A stretch of DNA of 64,000 bases, taken from contig JAYESD010000009.1 in assembly GCA_036927565.1 (NCBI GenBank), positions 168,042,929-168,106,928 of the forward strand, read 5' to 3'. Below, one piece after another: positions 33,977 to 46,497 of the stretch. Position 1 is the first letter of the stretch, and every line of letters begins with the position of its first letter. Source of the stretch: Tuctoria greenei (lineage: Eukaryota > Streptophyta > Magnoliopsida > Poales > Poaceae). The notes under the pieces are model-generated. The model did not search any database. It saw nothing but the letters and a program-made list of their open reading frames with translations, and had not been told where the DNA came from. The translations under genes were made by a program, and so were the position numbers.

Positions 33977-35163
33977 ATGGCACGTCGTCTCACCGAGGAC
34001 AACATCAGGGAGATCCTAGTCCGCCTGCCGGTCAAAGACGTCGTCCGCTACGGCACCATCTGCAAGGTGTGGCGCCTCATCACCACTAACCAGGACTTCC
34101 TTTCTGAGAACGCACGCCACGAACCGGCTGAGGTCCTCCTCTACAGGTACATCCCTCAGCTGCCATCCAGAGGACGTTGGGCCACGGATGTCATGCTGGA
34201 CGCGATCTCCGTCTCTGGCGACCTAGAGAGCTGGCGTAGTGTTATCCGCTACCCTAAACCAGAAAATGGAGGGTGGCTCCTGCTCGCCGTCTGCGACGGT
34301 GTCCTCCTACTCAAGAAGGCAGATGGCATATACAACTTGTGTAACCCCACAACAAGAAAGTGGGCTGACCTCACGGGGCTTAATCCGCCTCCGCCGCCGC
34401 CAAAGCCGACCGACCTGTTCGATGAGCCGCAGTACGCCTTCTACTTCCACCAGCAATCAAGTGAGTATCGTCTCTTATGTCGAAAAACTTGGACTAGAAA
34501 TGGGAAATGGTGCATCCTCTCCACCGGGGAGCCTGGAAAAAGGAATATCTACACAGAGGCTGCCAACGCAGATGGTATAGCTGCGCTTGTGCCCTGCCTG
34601 CGCAAGGCAGTAACAGTGCCCATGGCTCTCCACGGCAACCTGCACTGGCCGCCTCAACCGGGCTCTGCCACTGGCTAGACCAAGATGGTGGCTTTTGACA
34701 TATTTTCAGAGACATTCACCGAAATGGATGGTCCACCGACGACCACAGGCAACAATCGTGTAAAGCTCTTCGTCATGGACGAGCTCCTTGTGGGAGCTGA
34801 TTTTGGGTACGAGAACAGCATTGACCTCTGGTTCCTTGAGAACTATGGCAATGCCGCTAAGTGGGAACTGCGCCACCGGGTTGCCACACCGTGGGGCCTT
34901 ATAGTCATGGAAGACCATCAGACCCTTTGAGTCTGTTGAGTACGGCCGCGGTGGCTGATGAACAAGGCAACATCTTACTCGGTAACAGTCACGGTTTAGT
35001 AGTCTATAACGGGAACAATAAACAGACAATAAAGACCATCAACTCTGAGACACTGGATAACACAAATGTCATTGTGTCGAGGCACGTGTTCAGAGCAAAC
35101 CTCATGCATCACCCTCAGTTCTCCACAAGGCCTGCCACTGATATGCTCTTTGCTCACTTCTAA
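33977..35163 (+). pseudogene. psi1 copy 2: same stop and frameshift
   Basis: It has the TAG in place of Gln249 (34676-34678) and the four-G run near 34893, both also in the first psi1. The 32.5-kb duplication therefore came after both lesions. A private change puts His in place of Arg in the Ala-Arg-Arg segment near 34117. The 233-codon N-terminal frame with the F-box remains open. Confidence 0.85.
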
Positions 35164-35745
35164 TGCTATGTTCCTGGATCCAAATAAATGCTTCTCTATT
35201 CATCTTTTCAGAACTGATTGTTCAAAACATATACTCTTGTTACATTTAACCGTGGTGGTGATGTCTGTCTGGCTACATTTATCTGTGTGTGGATTTTGTT
35301 TATTGAGGTATCAATAAAAAGTTATGATGTTTTATGAGTTTATTATGTGAGCTTGATCAATGTGAAATGATGTGTTATTACTTTAATGGTCTGGTCATAA
35401 CACCATGCTCGTTAGGCCATCTGGAACCACACCACCCTGTGATGATTTCGAGTTGGAGCAGAATATTGCATGATTATATGTTGTTTGCAACCTGTCAGAG
35501 TTTGTCGGCATAACATACTCTCTAATCACTGCAAAACCGAGGCTTTGTTCTGCCTAGTTTGGACAGGTGACGGAATTGTCAGGTCCATCATCAGGTCATT
35601 CTTCGCCTACTAGCTAAATTGCATGTTCTACTTCCGCATACTCTGCAGGCGACTTGGCACTGCATCACCATGCACCGACCTGCTCTATTTCTGCACCCCT
35701 ACGTGTGTCTCCGGACTTTCTTTTTGGGACAATGCATGCCTACGG
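35164..35745 (+). other. Type A 3' flank after psi1 copy 2
   Basis: AATAAA near 35185 and 35312. Ends at the CTACGGACTCA joint with psi2. No gene. Confidence 0.7.
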
Positions 35746-36879
35746 ACTCAAGAAGGCAGATGGAACACACAACTTGTGCAGATGGAAGACACAACTTGTG
35801 CAACCCCACAACAAGAAGGCAGATGGAACACACAACTTGTGCAACCCCACAACAAGGAAGTGGGCTGACCACACGGGGCTTAATCCTCCTCCACCGCCAC
35901 AGCCAACCGACCTGTTCGATGAGCTGGAGTACGCCTTCTGCTTCCACCAGCAATCAAGTGAGTATCGTCTCTTATGTCATAAAACTTGGACAAAAAACAG
36001 GAAATGGTGCATCCTCTCCACCGGAGAGCCTGAAAAAAGGAATATCGACAAAGAGGCTGCCAACGCTGATGGTATAGCTGCGCTTGTGCCCTGCCGCGCT
36101 AGGCAGTAATAGCGCCCTTGGCTCTCCACGGCAACCTGCACGGGCCGCCTCAACCGGACTCTGCCGCTGGCCAAACCAAGATGGTGGCTTTTGACATATT
36201 TTCAGAGACATATCACCCAAATGGATGGTCCACCGACGACCACAGGCAACAATCATGTAAAGCTCTTCGTCATGGACAAGCTCCTTGTGGGAGCTGACTT
36301 CAGGCAAGAGAAGTGCATTGACCTCTAGTCCTTGAGAACTATGGCAATGCCACTAGGTGGTAACTGCACCACCGGGTTGCCGCTCCACGCCCGAGTTCAT
36401 TTTACGCGATCCGAGCCATGCCAGGCCAAGCCAGGCTGGGTCGTTCCATAGCCCATTTATTTTTATATACATTAAAAATAACAAAAAATATATATTATAC
36501 GGCCTTAAACAGGTCGTGCCGGGCCGAGCCCCTCGGGCTAACTGGGCCATACTATCGGGCCGGCCGGGCCAACCTTAAACGGGTCATGCAGACCAGCCCG
36601 ACGGGCCGGGGTCAAGGCCCGGGCACAGCCTGAACCGGACTTCAGACTCGCCCGGGTCCAATTTTTTATTGCCGGGCCATTTTTCCGAGCTTCAGGCTGA
36701 CCTGATTGGCCCGGCCCATTTGGCCACATTTACTTCTATGTGGTAACTGGAGCATTGGGTTGTTGCACGGCGGGGACCTGAGGACCTTACCGTAGTTGAA
36801 GACCATTACTTCCTTTGAGCCTGCTGGGTATGGCCGCAGCGGCTGGTAAACAAGGTAATATCTTCCTTTGTTACATCAA
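35746..36879 (+). pseudogene. psi2 copy 2: F-box fragment with insertion
   Basis: Starts at the same mid-gene joint (ACTCA, 35746-35750) and carries the same 22- and 41-base duplications and premature TAA near 36107. Private changes include AGATGGAAGACAC near 35780 and Cys for Tyr in the Ala-Phe-Tyr-Phe segment near 35940. The GGCCCG-rich insertion lies within it. Confidence 0.75.
36382..36739. repeat. GGCCCG-rich insertion, copy 2
   Basis: Copy of 3883-4240 at offset 32499. It reads TATCGGGCCGGCC near 36554 where the first copy reads TATCCGGCCGGCC. Confidence 0.6.
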
Positions 36880-37321
36880 TGATATTGTTGTGTAAACGTG
36901 AATGATATTGAGACAAAGAAGACCAACCACTCTATAGAAATGCACAACTCACTGGCCTGTAAATTGTTCCGACAAAATTGGATTGTAAATAGGAAATGGT
37001 GCATCCTCTCCACTCAAGAGGTTGAACCACGAAACATCACACACGAAGGTCACCAATGTTGCTGGGACAAATGCGCTTGTGCATGCCACATGCAAGGTGG
37101 TCAGAGCACCTCTAGCTCTCCATGACAACCTGTAGTGGCCGCCACAACCATGCCTCATCACTGGCTATACCAAGATGAATGTTTTTGATATATTGTCGAA
37201 GATATTCACCCAAACTGATGGTCCTTTGACAACCACTAGCAACGATCTTGTGAAGCTCTTCATCATGGACAGGCTCCTCGTTAGAACTTACTTTGGGCCG
37301 AAGAAGAGCATCAACATGTGG
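36880..37321 (+). pseudogene. psi3a copy 2
   Basis: Same diverged middle fragment, fused to psi3b at the Trp codon 37319-37321. Confidence 0.65.
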
Positions 37322-38407
37322 CGCTGCATCACCACTAACCAGGATTTCATTGCCGAGAACGCACGCTGCCAACCGGCTGAGGTCCTCCTCTATAGGTATA
37401 TCCCCCAGCTGCCATCCAGAGGATGTTGGGCCACGGATGTCATGATGGATGCGATCCTCATTTCTGGCAACCTGGAGAGCCGGTGTAGCGTTATCCGCTA
37501 CCCTAAACTAGAAAACGGAGGGTGGCTCCTGCTCGCCATCTGCGACAGTGTCCTACTACTAAAGAAGTTAGATGGCATATACAACTTGTGTAACCCCACA
37601 ACAAGAAGTGGGCTGACCTCACGGGGCTAAATCCTCCTCCGCTGCCACAACCGACCGACCTGTTCGATGAGCCGGAGTATGCCTTCTACTTCCACCAGCA
37701 ATCAAGTGAGTATCATCTCTCATGCTGAAAAACTTGGACTAAAAAAGGGATATGGTGCATCCTCTCCACCTGAGAGCCTGCAAAAAGGAATATCGACACA
37801 GAGGCTGCCAATGCTGATGGTATAGCTGTGCTTGTGGCCTACCTGCACAAGGCGGTAACAGCACCCCTTGCTCTCCACAGCAACCTGCAGGCCACCTCAA
37901 CCGGACTCTGCCGCTGGCCAGGCCAAGATGGTGGCTTTTGACATATTTTCAGTGACATTCACCCAAATGGATGCTCCACCGACGACCACAGGCAACAATC
38001 GTGTAAAGCTCTTCGTCATGGACGAGCTCCTTGTGGGAGCTGACTTCGGGCAGGAGAAGCACATTGACCTCTGGTTCCTTGAGAACTATGGAAATGTCGC
38101 CAGGTGGGAACTGCGCCACCGGGTTGCCAACCATGGGGGCCTTATAGTCGTGGAAGACCATCAGAGCCTTTGAGTCTGCTGAGTATGGTCGCGGTGGCTG
38201 ATGAACAAGACAACATCTTGCTTGGCAACAGCCACGGTTGCAGCGTATAATGGGAACAGTAATGAGATAATAAAGACAATCAACTTAGTGGAGACGCCGG
38301 ACAACATATATGTCATTGTGTCGAGGCACGTGTTCAGAGCAAACCTCATGCATCACCCTCATTTCTCCACAAGGCCTGCCACTGATATGCCCTTTGTTCA
38401 CTTCTAA
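37319..38407 (+). pseudogene. psi3b copy 2
   Basis: Begins at Trp48 and ends at the family TAA at 38407. It shares the lost G near 37605, the TGA at 37726-37728 and the TGA at 37771-37773 with the first copy. The chimeric frame 37175-37630 is preserved. Confidence 0.75.
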
Positions 38408-38884
38408 TGCTATGTTCCTGGATCCAGATAAATGCTTAACTATTCGTCTTTTTCAGATCTGATGTTCACAACACATACTCTTGTTACATTTAACCCTAGT
38501 GGTGATGTCTGTATGGCTACATTTATTTGTGTGTGGATTGTGTTTATTGGGGTATCAATAAAAAATAATGATGTTTTATGAGTTTATTATGTGAGCTTAT
38601 GCAATTGATGTATGATTACTTTAATTATCTGGTCATAACATCATGCTAGTTAGGCAATCTGGAAGCACACCACCCAGTGGTGACTTCGAGTTGGAGCTGC
38701 ATATTACGTGATTGCATGTTGTTTTGAATCCTGTCAGAGTTTGTCAGTATAACACAGTCTCTAATCACTGCAAAACCGAGTCTTTGATCTGCCTAGTTTG
38801 GATGGGTGACGGAACTGTCAGGTCAATCATTAGCTCATCATTCGCCTACTAGCTAAATTTCATGCTCTACTTCCACATATTCTG
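38408..38884 (+). other. Type B 3' flank
   Basis: AATAAA near 38557. Ends exactly at the LTR. Confidence 0.65.
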
Positions 38885-39232
38885 TGTTAGACTAATCAAG
38901 TCATTGCAGATCAGTATGTTTTAGTCAAATAAGTAGGTTAGCCAGGTGTGAGGCTGCCGTGCGTGTCGTGCATGTAGCGTGCATGGGCATGAGTACCGTG
39001 TATGCCGCGAGCATGGGGTATGGCATGACGTGATGCCCGTCTGTTTTGTGAGCTCAACGTGGAGCGGGCACTTTGGATAGTGGCGTCTGGGCAGCTCTCC
39101 CACGACCCTGTCTTTCCTGTTGATCTCTGCATATAAATCAAGCACAGAAGTCATGTGTGGTTAGCACACGACGGAAAATCTTACGTGTTCTAAGCGTGCG
39201 TTCGAGCATTCAAGTGTTCTTCAATCACAACA
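38885..39232 (+). mobile_element. Copia-type LTR, copy 4
   Basis: TGTTAG at 38885 to CAACA at 39232, same insertion point. Primer-binding site at 39235-39248. Confidence 0.75.
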
Positions 39233-42200
39233 TGTGGCATCAGAGCCACCAGTCAACAATCCCCGCGATCATGTCGAGCACCGGCGAGGACTCATTGGGA
39301 ATTTACATAGAACATCAAGCATAGTTGTGTGTCGAGTTCATCGGGAACTTATCCTTGTGGTTCGGCTTCACACATACCCAGGTAAGGTCACAACATTCGA
39401 ACATAAATTCATTTCCCATGCAAAACGAAGGTGGAACAAATCTGCTTCAGCTTCCCACCAAGCTCATATGATTTTTAGCAGATGATCAAGGTATGCATGC
39501 TGCTTTCATCAAAGGATGATAACCAGATGATGCTAGGCTTATGTTTTCCGTTGTGTCTTGGTGTACCCCTACCGTATATTCCAAGGAGAGATAGGTTATC
39601 ATATCCTTGCATGTATGATCAATGGGTTGCATGGATGATTCCATGAGAGCCCTATATTCTGGACCTCTTTATCAAGAACTAGCAGCAACCCGAGCTGTCA
39701 TATTCACGTAAAAATTGACGTTTAATAGAAATACATAATAAATGAACAGGGTATATATAGTAACACTTTCTTAATGAAATGAAACCTGACCCTTTTTAAT
39801 AAAATGGAAATGTAGATAAGAAATTTACGCTCAATCCGTGACATGTTTTAAATTCGCATGGTTATTTATGTCACTCAAGAGTTATACAAAGGTACATTTG
39901 CATTTCTAGCTAATACGGTAACAAATCAAGGTAATAACACATCGTAAGTCGCGCTCCATAAGTATTTGAAACCAGAAGATAGACAGATGATATTAGGAAC
40001 TACGGAACATGTTATCCTTACACAAGCAGGAACAATGAATTAGGAACTCCAAAGTCAATACATATACCACTGAATGTCCATGAGCAGAGTTACTCCATCG
40101 ACTCAGTTCAAAAGGATACCGCAGCCTGGAACTGATAAGCAGATAATAAGCAATTGTGTTACACTTGTATACTCCTCCGTAGATAGCCAAACGGGCCTAT
40201 GTACGCATTCCATTTTAGGTTCTCAAGATTCGATGCTACATGACAGGCTGTCGGTAAACCATAGAAGCGAGGACATTGCTATCGGATCATGTCCTTTTCT
40301 TTGGCAAGTAAGATGTTTTAATAAAAGCATTTGAGGTGCCATTAGATAACACTATACTGCACATACTTGACCATTTAAAGTTTTGTGAGTTAGTATAGAC
40401 GTTTTATGCTTTATCCTGCAAAACAATAATATAGATAATTTCATACAACGACATAAACATAGGAGAACTACTTATTGTCTGATTTATGTTGTTGTTGTGC
40501 TTTCAGGTCCAAAGTACATAGGAAAATGATTTTATCCGATATTGCACATGGAAATATTCCAATATGTGATAAAATAAACAAAGAAACCCCTCTTGAGAAA
40601 ATTAGTTTTAGTTAAATGAAGAAGTCTCTCTGTTCAGCGAAATAAAGGCTAGTTGGTCATATCTTTAGATGGAAAGGTAAATTAATGGATTTTGAGAAGG
40701 ATTAAATGCATTACAAATATGGTTTATCACAATAATGTGAGCACAAAAAGAGCCTTTTGTTAAATATGCTTACTAAGCATGGCATTGAGTAGATCAGCAA
40801 GCTAATTAAACCTGAACATGGTTTTCTTCATGAAGATAGCCAATGGATTTGTAAAATGTAAGAAACCCATAAAACAAATTAAGGCACCTAGTGAGGAGAC
40901 ATCAGCACTCATGAACAAAAGCCTACGGCTGACCTTTTGCTGTACTGGAGTGACAGGTCATCATTAAAGTTTCCAGCTGAGAACCAACCAAGAAGACCTC
41001 TCCTTATTGATGTGGATGTTCATCATCAACAGAGACATCTTAAAATCTCATATGGTATTTTCCAACTTAATATGCATTTTGCAGGAAAATTAAGTTGTGT
41101 GACACGAAGCATCACAAAAGCTACAACCAATGAAGTTTCAGTAAGCACACCCATGACTAATTATGCTAAATGTGAAACTGCATCGATTGTGTTAGCATAT
41201 TAGCAGCTGTCTTGTATAGGTACACAAAAGTGGTCGCATTGAAACTCTCAACATGTGACAACTATACCCAAGTAATAGCATAGTTGATACAAGGATGACC
41301 CGACCTTCTCAACGTAGAATTGAATATCTAGATACGCCTTGAAAACCCAGTGAATTGGATGAACAACACACATTGCCCATGCAACACACCTTTCATCTCA
41401 AATTCAAAGAACAGTATGCAATGAAGTTTGATACACTCGACCATGACGGAGTGGATGCATTGCTCCCACGACTCCCAGCGGAAAAGCAAGAACAGTCTAC
41501 CGAAGAAACTCTCAGTTTCTAACGTAGTTGCTACTTTGCATGAGGCTACACCCTACATGAGAACAAGAGCAATAAGCTGTGATTTTTCCTGTAGAATAAA
41601 TTGGCGCAGAATAAAGTACAACTGATAACTTCCTATTTTCTCTCTCCGTGTTCAGAATGGACATGTGATATTTGCAATAAATGAATCCCCTCCATTTATT
41701 CCTTTTCCTGCACCCAGAAAGTCCTTCAACACCTAGCAAGTATGTCTCCTACACGCTTGGAAGTCCTTGAACAGTTGACACCGGCCTTCCTATCTCCCAC
41801 GCCCTTGGAATGTCATTAAACATCAAGCACCAGCCTCCCTTTCTTCCACGCCCGTGGAAAGTCCTTGAACAGTTGGCACTGGCCTCTATTTCTTTCTTTA
41901 TGATTCCATCATCATGTACATGTGCAGTTAAGCACGCAATGTTGTAGTCTCGTCCCACATCCTCCAATGTTTTAAACTTTTATATCTAAGTAAAAGCAAA
42001 ATACATCCGTTAGATAGTAAACTACTCATTTATCTAATAATTAAATCACTTAGGAACATATTCACTTTGTCTTGATGTTTCCGTGCGTGTGCTCATATTG
42101 GTGGTCCTTTATATGCAGTAGTCATGTTTTCAGCTTGCATACCAGGATCAGTAGGTGTTAGATAAGAATGTGAGGAACTTGTGAGATGCTCATCAAACTA

Positions 42201-43910
42201 TGTGAATAGGAGACAATTTAGTCAAACCAGAGTGGGTGCAAAACTTCTGTTAGTAAGCTTGTTACTTATGTGTTTTTTCATTGTAGACCATAGAGAATTT
42301 GAGTATTTCATTTTGTGTTGTTTCTATAATTGATGCACCTAAAAGGCCATGGGATTCATGTTGACATTTGATGTTTTTGAAATTTAATGATACATATCAG
42401 ACCTACTATTGTTATTTTCATTCTCTATCATGCAAGACTGATGCAAATCATTTCGTTAACAGGAAAAAACATTTGTTAGAATTAGAAAGACACCACAGCA
42501 TAAATTTCTTCTGCTACTGCACAGGAAAACATTTGGCTCGGGAATGTTTTCATGGCGATGGCACAGTGAGGATATAAGTACATAGTGGTGGGGAGGCGGC
42601 GAACAAAGAGACCACAATGTGGATGCATTGTCCCGTAGCGGTGTTATAGTGAAATAGTGTCTCTGATGGATGGATGAAAGACGAGCATTGCCCGAGGTAT
42701 TTCCCATGACTCTGTAGTACTCTTTCATTATGGAGATTTTGAAGCTCAAACACAGAGGATAACCATGTTTTTCACTCACAGTTTTCATATATTCCGATAT
42801 AAACTCTATCACAGTTCTAATTTAGAATTATGAAAACGTCAAGTTTTTGTCATTGTTCTGCATCAACCGTGTAGAACAAATACTCTTATATGAATGTTGT
42901 TGTGGTAATCTCATGTTGCAGGGTTTGCATTGTATTGCCCATTGCTCGATGGAGTTGTATTGTCCAACACAAGGATTATAGGAATCCGGAATAATAGTTA
43001 TACACACACGATACCTCTATACCGAGCTTCAGTGTAGGAGTTTTTGTGAGCATCGAGATAATATTCTGTACATTTGATGTTTCAACACCGCCATGAATCG
43101 TCTTTATGTGGTACGACTCAGCAGATAAAGATTTTTCTTCAGTGTTGATAATTTTTATCCAGTAAGCAGCTTAGTCACTAGGTCACAAGAGGATATTAAT
43201 AAAAGCTAATAAGGAACACACCTAGGATATGCTTATAAAATGTGAAAGTCCATGTCAATCTGTTTGGTTTTTGCATGAAACATGGAGAACTGGGTTTGTC
43301 AACGCAAAATCTTAGATTGTAACAGTAGAAGCTCACTGACCAAAATGCTAAAATGTCCCTAGTGTGTGACAAAAGATTGGATGATCCATACCAGTTTTGT
43401 GCATTTGAAATGGGATTTATCTTCAGCAACTTTGCCAGTACCCCATCATGCCCTCAGGTGAAAATGTGGCAAGTGACTTTACATTCATGTATGGAACTTG
43501 CAAAAAAATCGTGCATCAGGATTTGACAATGTTAAAAGCACTATTGAAAAAAATTCTAGCTACAAGTCAAAATATGAGCAAATCATTTATATATAGTGAA
43601 AAAAAATTGGACGCCAAGCGCTCATAAGTGGTCCTTCAGTTCTACATACCGGCATCATCTCCAAACCCCTGCCGGCATTCGCCAAACAATTCTGACCTTA
43701 ACATATTCCATCACAAGGAACTCCTGGGAAACACCATTTAAAAGTCCAAGTCACCTTGCCTAGAATGCACAGAGATAGGATGTTTCGACATGTGGTGGCG
43801 TAGACGTGGAAAGACAGCACAGGATGTTGCTCCGTCAGCATGGTGACCTGTCCTGCAAAACTGCAAGGAGGCATATCACCCAAAGAACCTGTGTCAGCAG
43901 CTTACAGAAG
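39233..43910. other. Spacer, no gene recognised (copy 4)
   Basis: Matches 6734-11411 at offset 32499. The 48-bp tandem repeat is at about 41715-41899. No supportable gene. Confidence 0.5.
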
Positions 43911-44681
43911 CATAAAAGAGCAGGGTTCCCTGTCCCTCACCACACTCCAATCTCTTTCTCTGGAAAACAGATTTCCTCTCATCTTTTCTGAAACCTAAGT
44001 TCCCCTCCTTCTTCCCTCCAGATCCAGATCTTCCCTACTAGATCTGCCCTACCAGATCTGCTGAGGGAGCTTGCTGGGTCTGACTTCACGCCAACGCTGT
44101 GTGGAGAGCTGACGGTCAGGAACGAGGTGAGCAAAACCTAATAACCTGCGTTGTCTCTCACCGAGTGTGCTTTATCTCTTATTGTTCCCCATCTGTTTCA
44201 CAGAAAATTCGTCTCATCTGTCCCCAATCCAAGCTCCCATCCGCCCTCCGGATCCGTCCTTCTCTGTCCCAACAACAGGGGATCTTGCCGGGCCTGCCTC
44301 TGCATCACTGCCACACAGGAGCTCGTGCAGCCGACACTAGAGAACAAGGTGAGCCCAACCCTAACTGAGTTTCTTCTAGTTTCTCCATTTTGTTGTTCCG
44401 TTTCAGAAGCTAAGCGGTCAGAAATTGAAGTTAAATATCCCCCCCCCCCTTGTTCTTCATCTAGCAGGACCGTGTGGGGAGCTTGCTGTTTGATCGATCT
44501 TCGCACCGCCACTCACGAGCTTGCGCAGCCACTGTTCAGGAACGAGAGGTAAGCCAAACCCTAACCCTAATCGAAATTCTCCATTTCTGCGATCTCGTTT
44601 AGAAGCTGGCAGAGGCAGATCCAGATTGAACATTTTTTTTTTACTTTTTCTTCACCAAGCACGAGATAGATTTGAGCAAAC
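43911..44681 (+). promoter_or_regulatory. G4 promoter and leader
   Basis: CATAAAAG at 43911-43918, first donor-like GT at 44127. The C run is 11 long and the T run before the ATG is one of the longest of the five copies. Confidence 0.55.
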
Positions 44682-45914
44682 ATGGGCGGTGAGGAAGGAA
44701 GGCAGATCAAGAGGATGGAGTTGGAGCTCCAGGAACCTCGTCTCGACGAGGACAACATCAGGGAGATCCTAGTCCGCCTGCCGGTCAAAGACGTCGTCCG
44801 CTACGGCACCATCTGCAAGGCGTGGCACCTCATCACCACTAACCAGGACTTCCTTGCTGAGAACGCACGCCGCCAACCGGCTCAGGTCCTCCTCTACAGG
44901 TACATCCCTCAGCTGCCATCCAGAGGATGTTGGGCCACGGATGTCATGCTGGACGCGATCTCCGCCTCTGGCGACCTAGAGAGCCGGCGTAGTGTTATCC
45001 GCTACCCTAAACCAGAAAATGGAGGGTGGCTCCTGCTCGCCGTCTGCGACGGTGTCCTCCTACTCAAGAAGGCAGATGGCATATACAACTTGTGTAACCC
45101 CACAACAAGGAAGTGGGCTGACCTCACGGGGCTTAATCCGCCTCCGCTGCCACAGCCGACCGACCTGTTCGATGAGCCGGAGTACGCCTTCTACTTCCAC
45201 CAGCAATCAGGTGAGTATCGTCTCTTATGTCGAAAAACTTGGACTAGAAACGGGAAATGGTGCATCCTCTCCACCGGGGAGCCTGGAAAAAGGAATATCT
45301 ACACAGAGGCTGCCAACGCAGATGGTATAGCTGCGCTTGTGCCCTGCCTGCGCAAGGCAGTAACAGCGCCCATGGATCTCCACGGCAACCTGCACTGGCC
45401 GCCTCAACCGGACTCTGCCGCTGGCCAGACAAAGATGGTGGCTTTTGACATATTTTCAGAGACATTCACCCAAATGGATGGTCCACCGACGACCACAGGC
45501 AACAATCGTGTAAAGCTCTTCATCATAGACGAGCTCCTTGTGGGAGCTGACTTTGGGCAGGAGAACAGCATTGACCTCTGGTTCCTTGAGAACTATGGCA
45601 ATGCCGCTAGGTGGGAACTGCGCCACCGGGTTGCCATGCCGTGGGGGCCTTATAGTCATGGAAGACCATCAGACCCTTTGAGTCTGTTGAGTAGGGCCGC
45701 GGTGGCTGATGAACAAGGCAACATCTTACTCGGTAACAGTCACGGTTTAGTACTCTATAACAGGAACAAGAAACAGACAATAAAGACCATCAACTCTGAG
45801 ATGCTGGATAACATAAATGTCATTGTGTCGAGGCACGTGTTCAGAGCAAACCTCATGCATCACCCTCACTTCTCCACAAGGCCTGCCACTGATATGCTCT
45901 TTGCTCACTTCTAA
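44682..45914 (+). CDS. F-box protein with FBA-like C-terminal region (G4)
   Basis: 410 residues. It shares His49, Cys83, Ala95 and Asp232 with G1/G2 but Ala229 and Pro401 with G3/G5, so it is a mosaic or an intermediate. Private changes are Asp22 for Thr at the first helix of the F-box (two adjacent bases changed, CTCGACGAG for CTCACCGAG), Leu156 in the proline run, and Arg338 for Met. Asp22 adds a negative charge next to Glu23-Asp24. The reading frame is intact and the stop is TAA. Downstream it is joined to psi2 rather than to an LTR spacer, through a chimeric 3' UTR. Confidence 0.9.
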   Translation: MGGEEGRQIKRMELELQEPRLDEDNIREILVRLPVKDVVRYGTICKAWHLITTNQDFLAENARRQPAQVLLYRYIPQLPSRGCWATDVMLDAISASGDLESRRSVIRYPKPENGGWLLLAVCDGVLLLKKADGIYNLCNPTTRKWADLTGLNPPPLPQPTDLFDEPEYAFYFHQQSGEYRLLCRKTWTRNGKWCILSTGEPGKRNIYTEAANADGIAALVPCLRKAVTAPMDLHGNLHWPPQPDSAAGQTKMVAFDIFSETFTQMDGPPTTTGNNRVKLFIIDELLVGADFGQENSIDLWFLENYGNAARWELRHRVAMPWGPYSHGRPSDPLSLLSRAAVADEQGNILLGNSHGLVLYNRNKKQTIKTINSEMLDNINVIVSRHVFRANLMHHPHFSTRPATDMLFAHF

Positions 45915-46497
45915 TGCTATGTTTCTGGATCCAAATAAATGCTTCTCTATTCATCTTTTTCAGAACTGATTGTTCAAAACATATACTCTTGTTACATTTA
46001 ACCTTGGTGGTGATGTCTGTATGGCTACATTTATCTGTGTGTGGATTTTGTTTATTGAGGTATCAATAAAAAGTTATGATGTTTTATGAGTTTATTATGT
46101 GAGCTTGATCAATGTGAAATGATGTGTTATTACTTTAATGGTCTGGTCATAACACCATGCTCGTTAGGCCATCTGGAACCACACCACCCTGTGATGATTT
46201 CGAGTTGGAGCGGAATATTGCATGATTGCATGTTGTTTGCAACCTGTCAGAGTTTGTCGGCATAACATACTCTCTAATCACTGCAAAACCGAGGCTTTGT
46301 TCTGCCTAGTTTGGACAGGTGACGGAACTGTCGGGTCCATCATCAGGTCATTCTTCGCCTACTAACTAAATTGCATGTTCTACTTCCGCATACTCTGCAG
46401 GCGACTTGGCACTGCATCACCATGCACCGACCTGCTCTATTTCTGCACCCCTACGTGTGTCTCCGGACTTTCTTTTTGGGACAATGCATGCCTACGG
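45915..46497 (+). other. G4 3' UTR, chimeric with psi1-type flank
   Basis: Bases up to 46021 are of G1/G2 type (TCTGTATGG). From 46035 on they are psi1 type (ATCTGTGTGTGGATTTTG). Two further bases (G at 46212 and G at 46333) match the flank of the third psi1 copy (62191) and not the first two. Confidence 0.7.
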
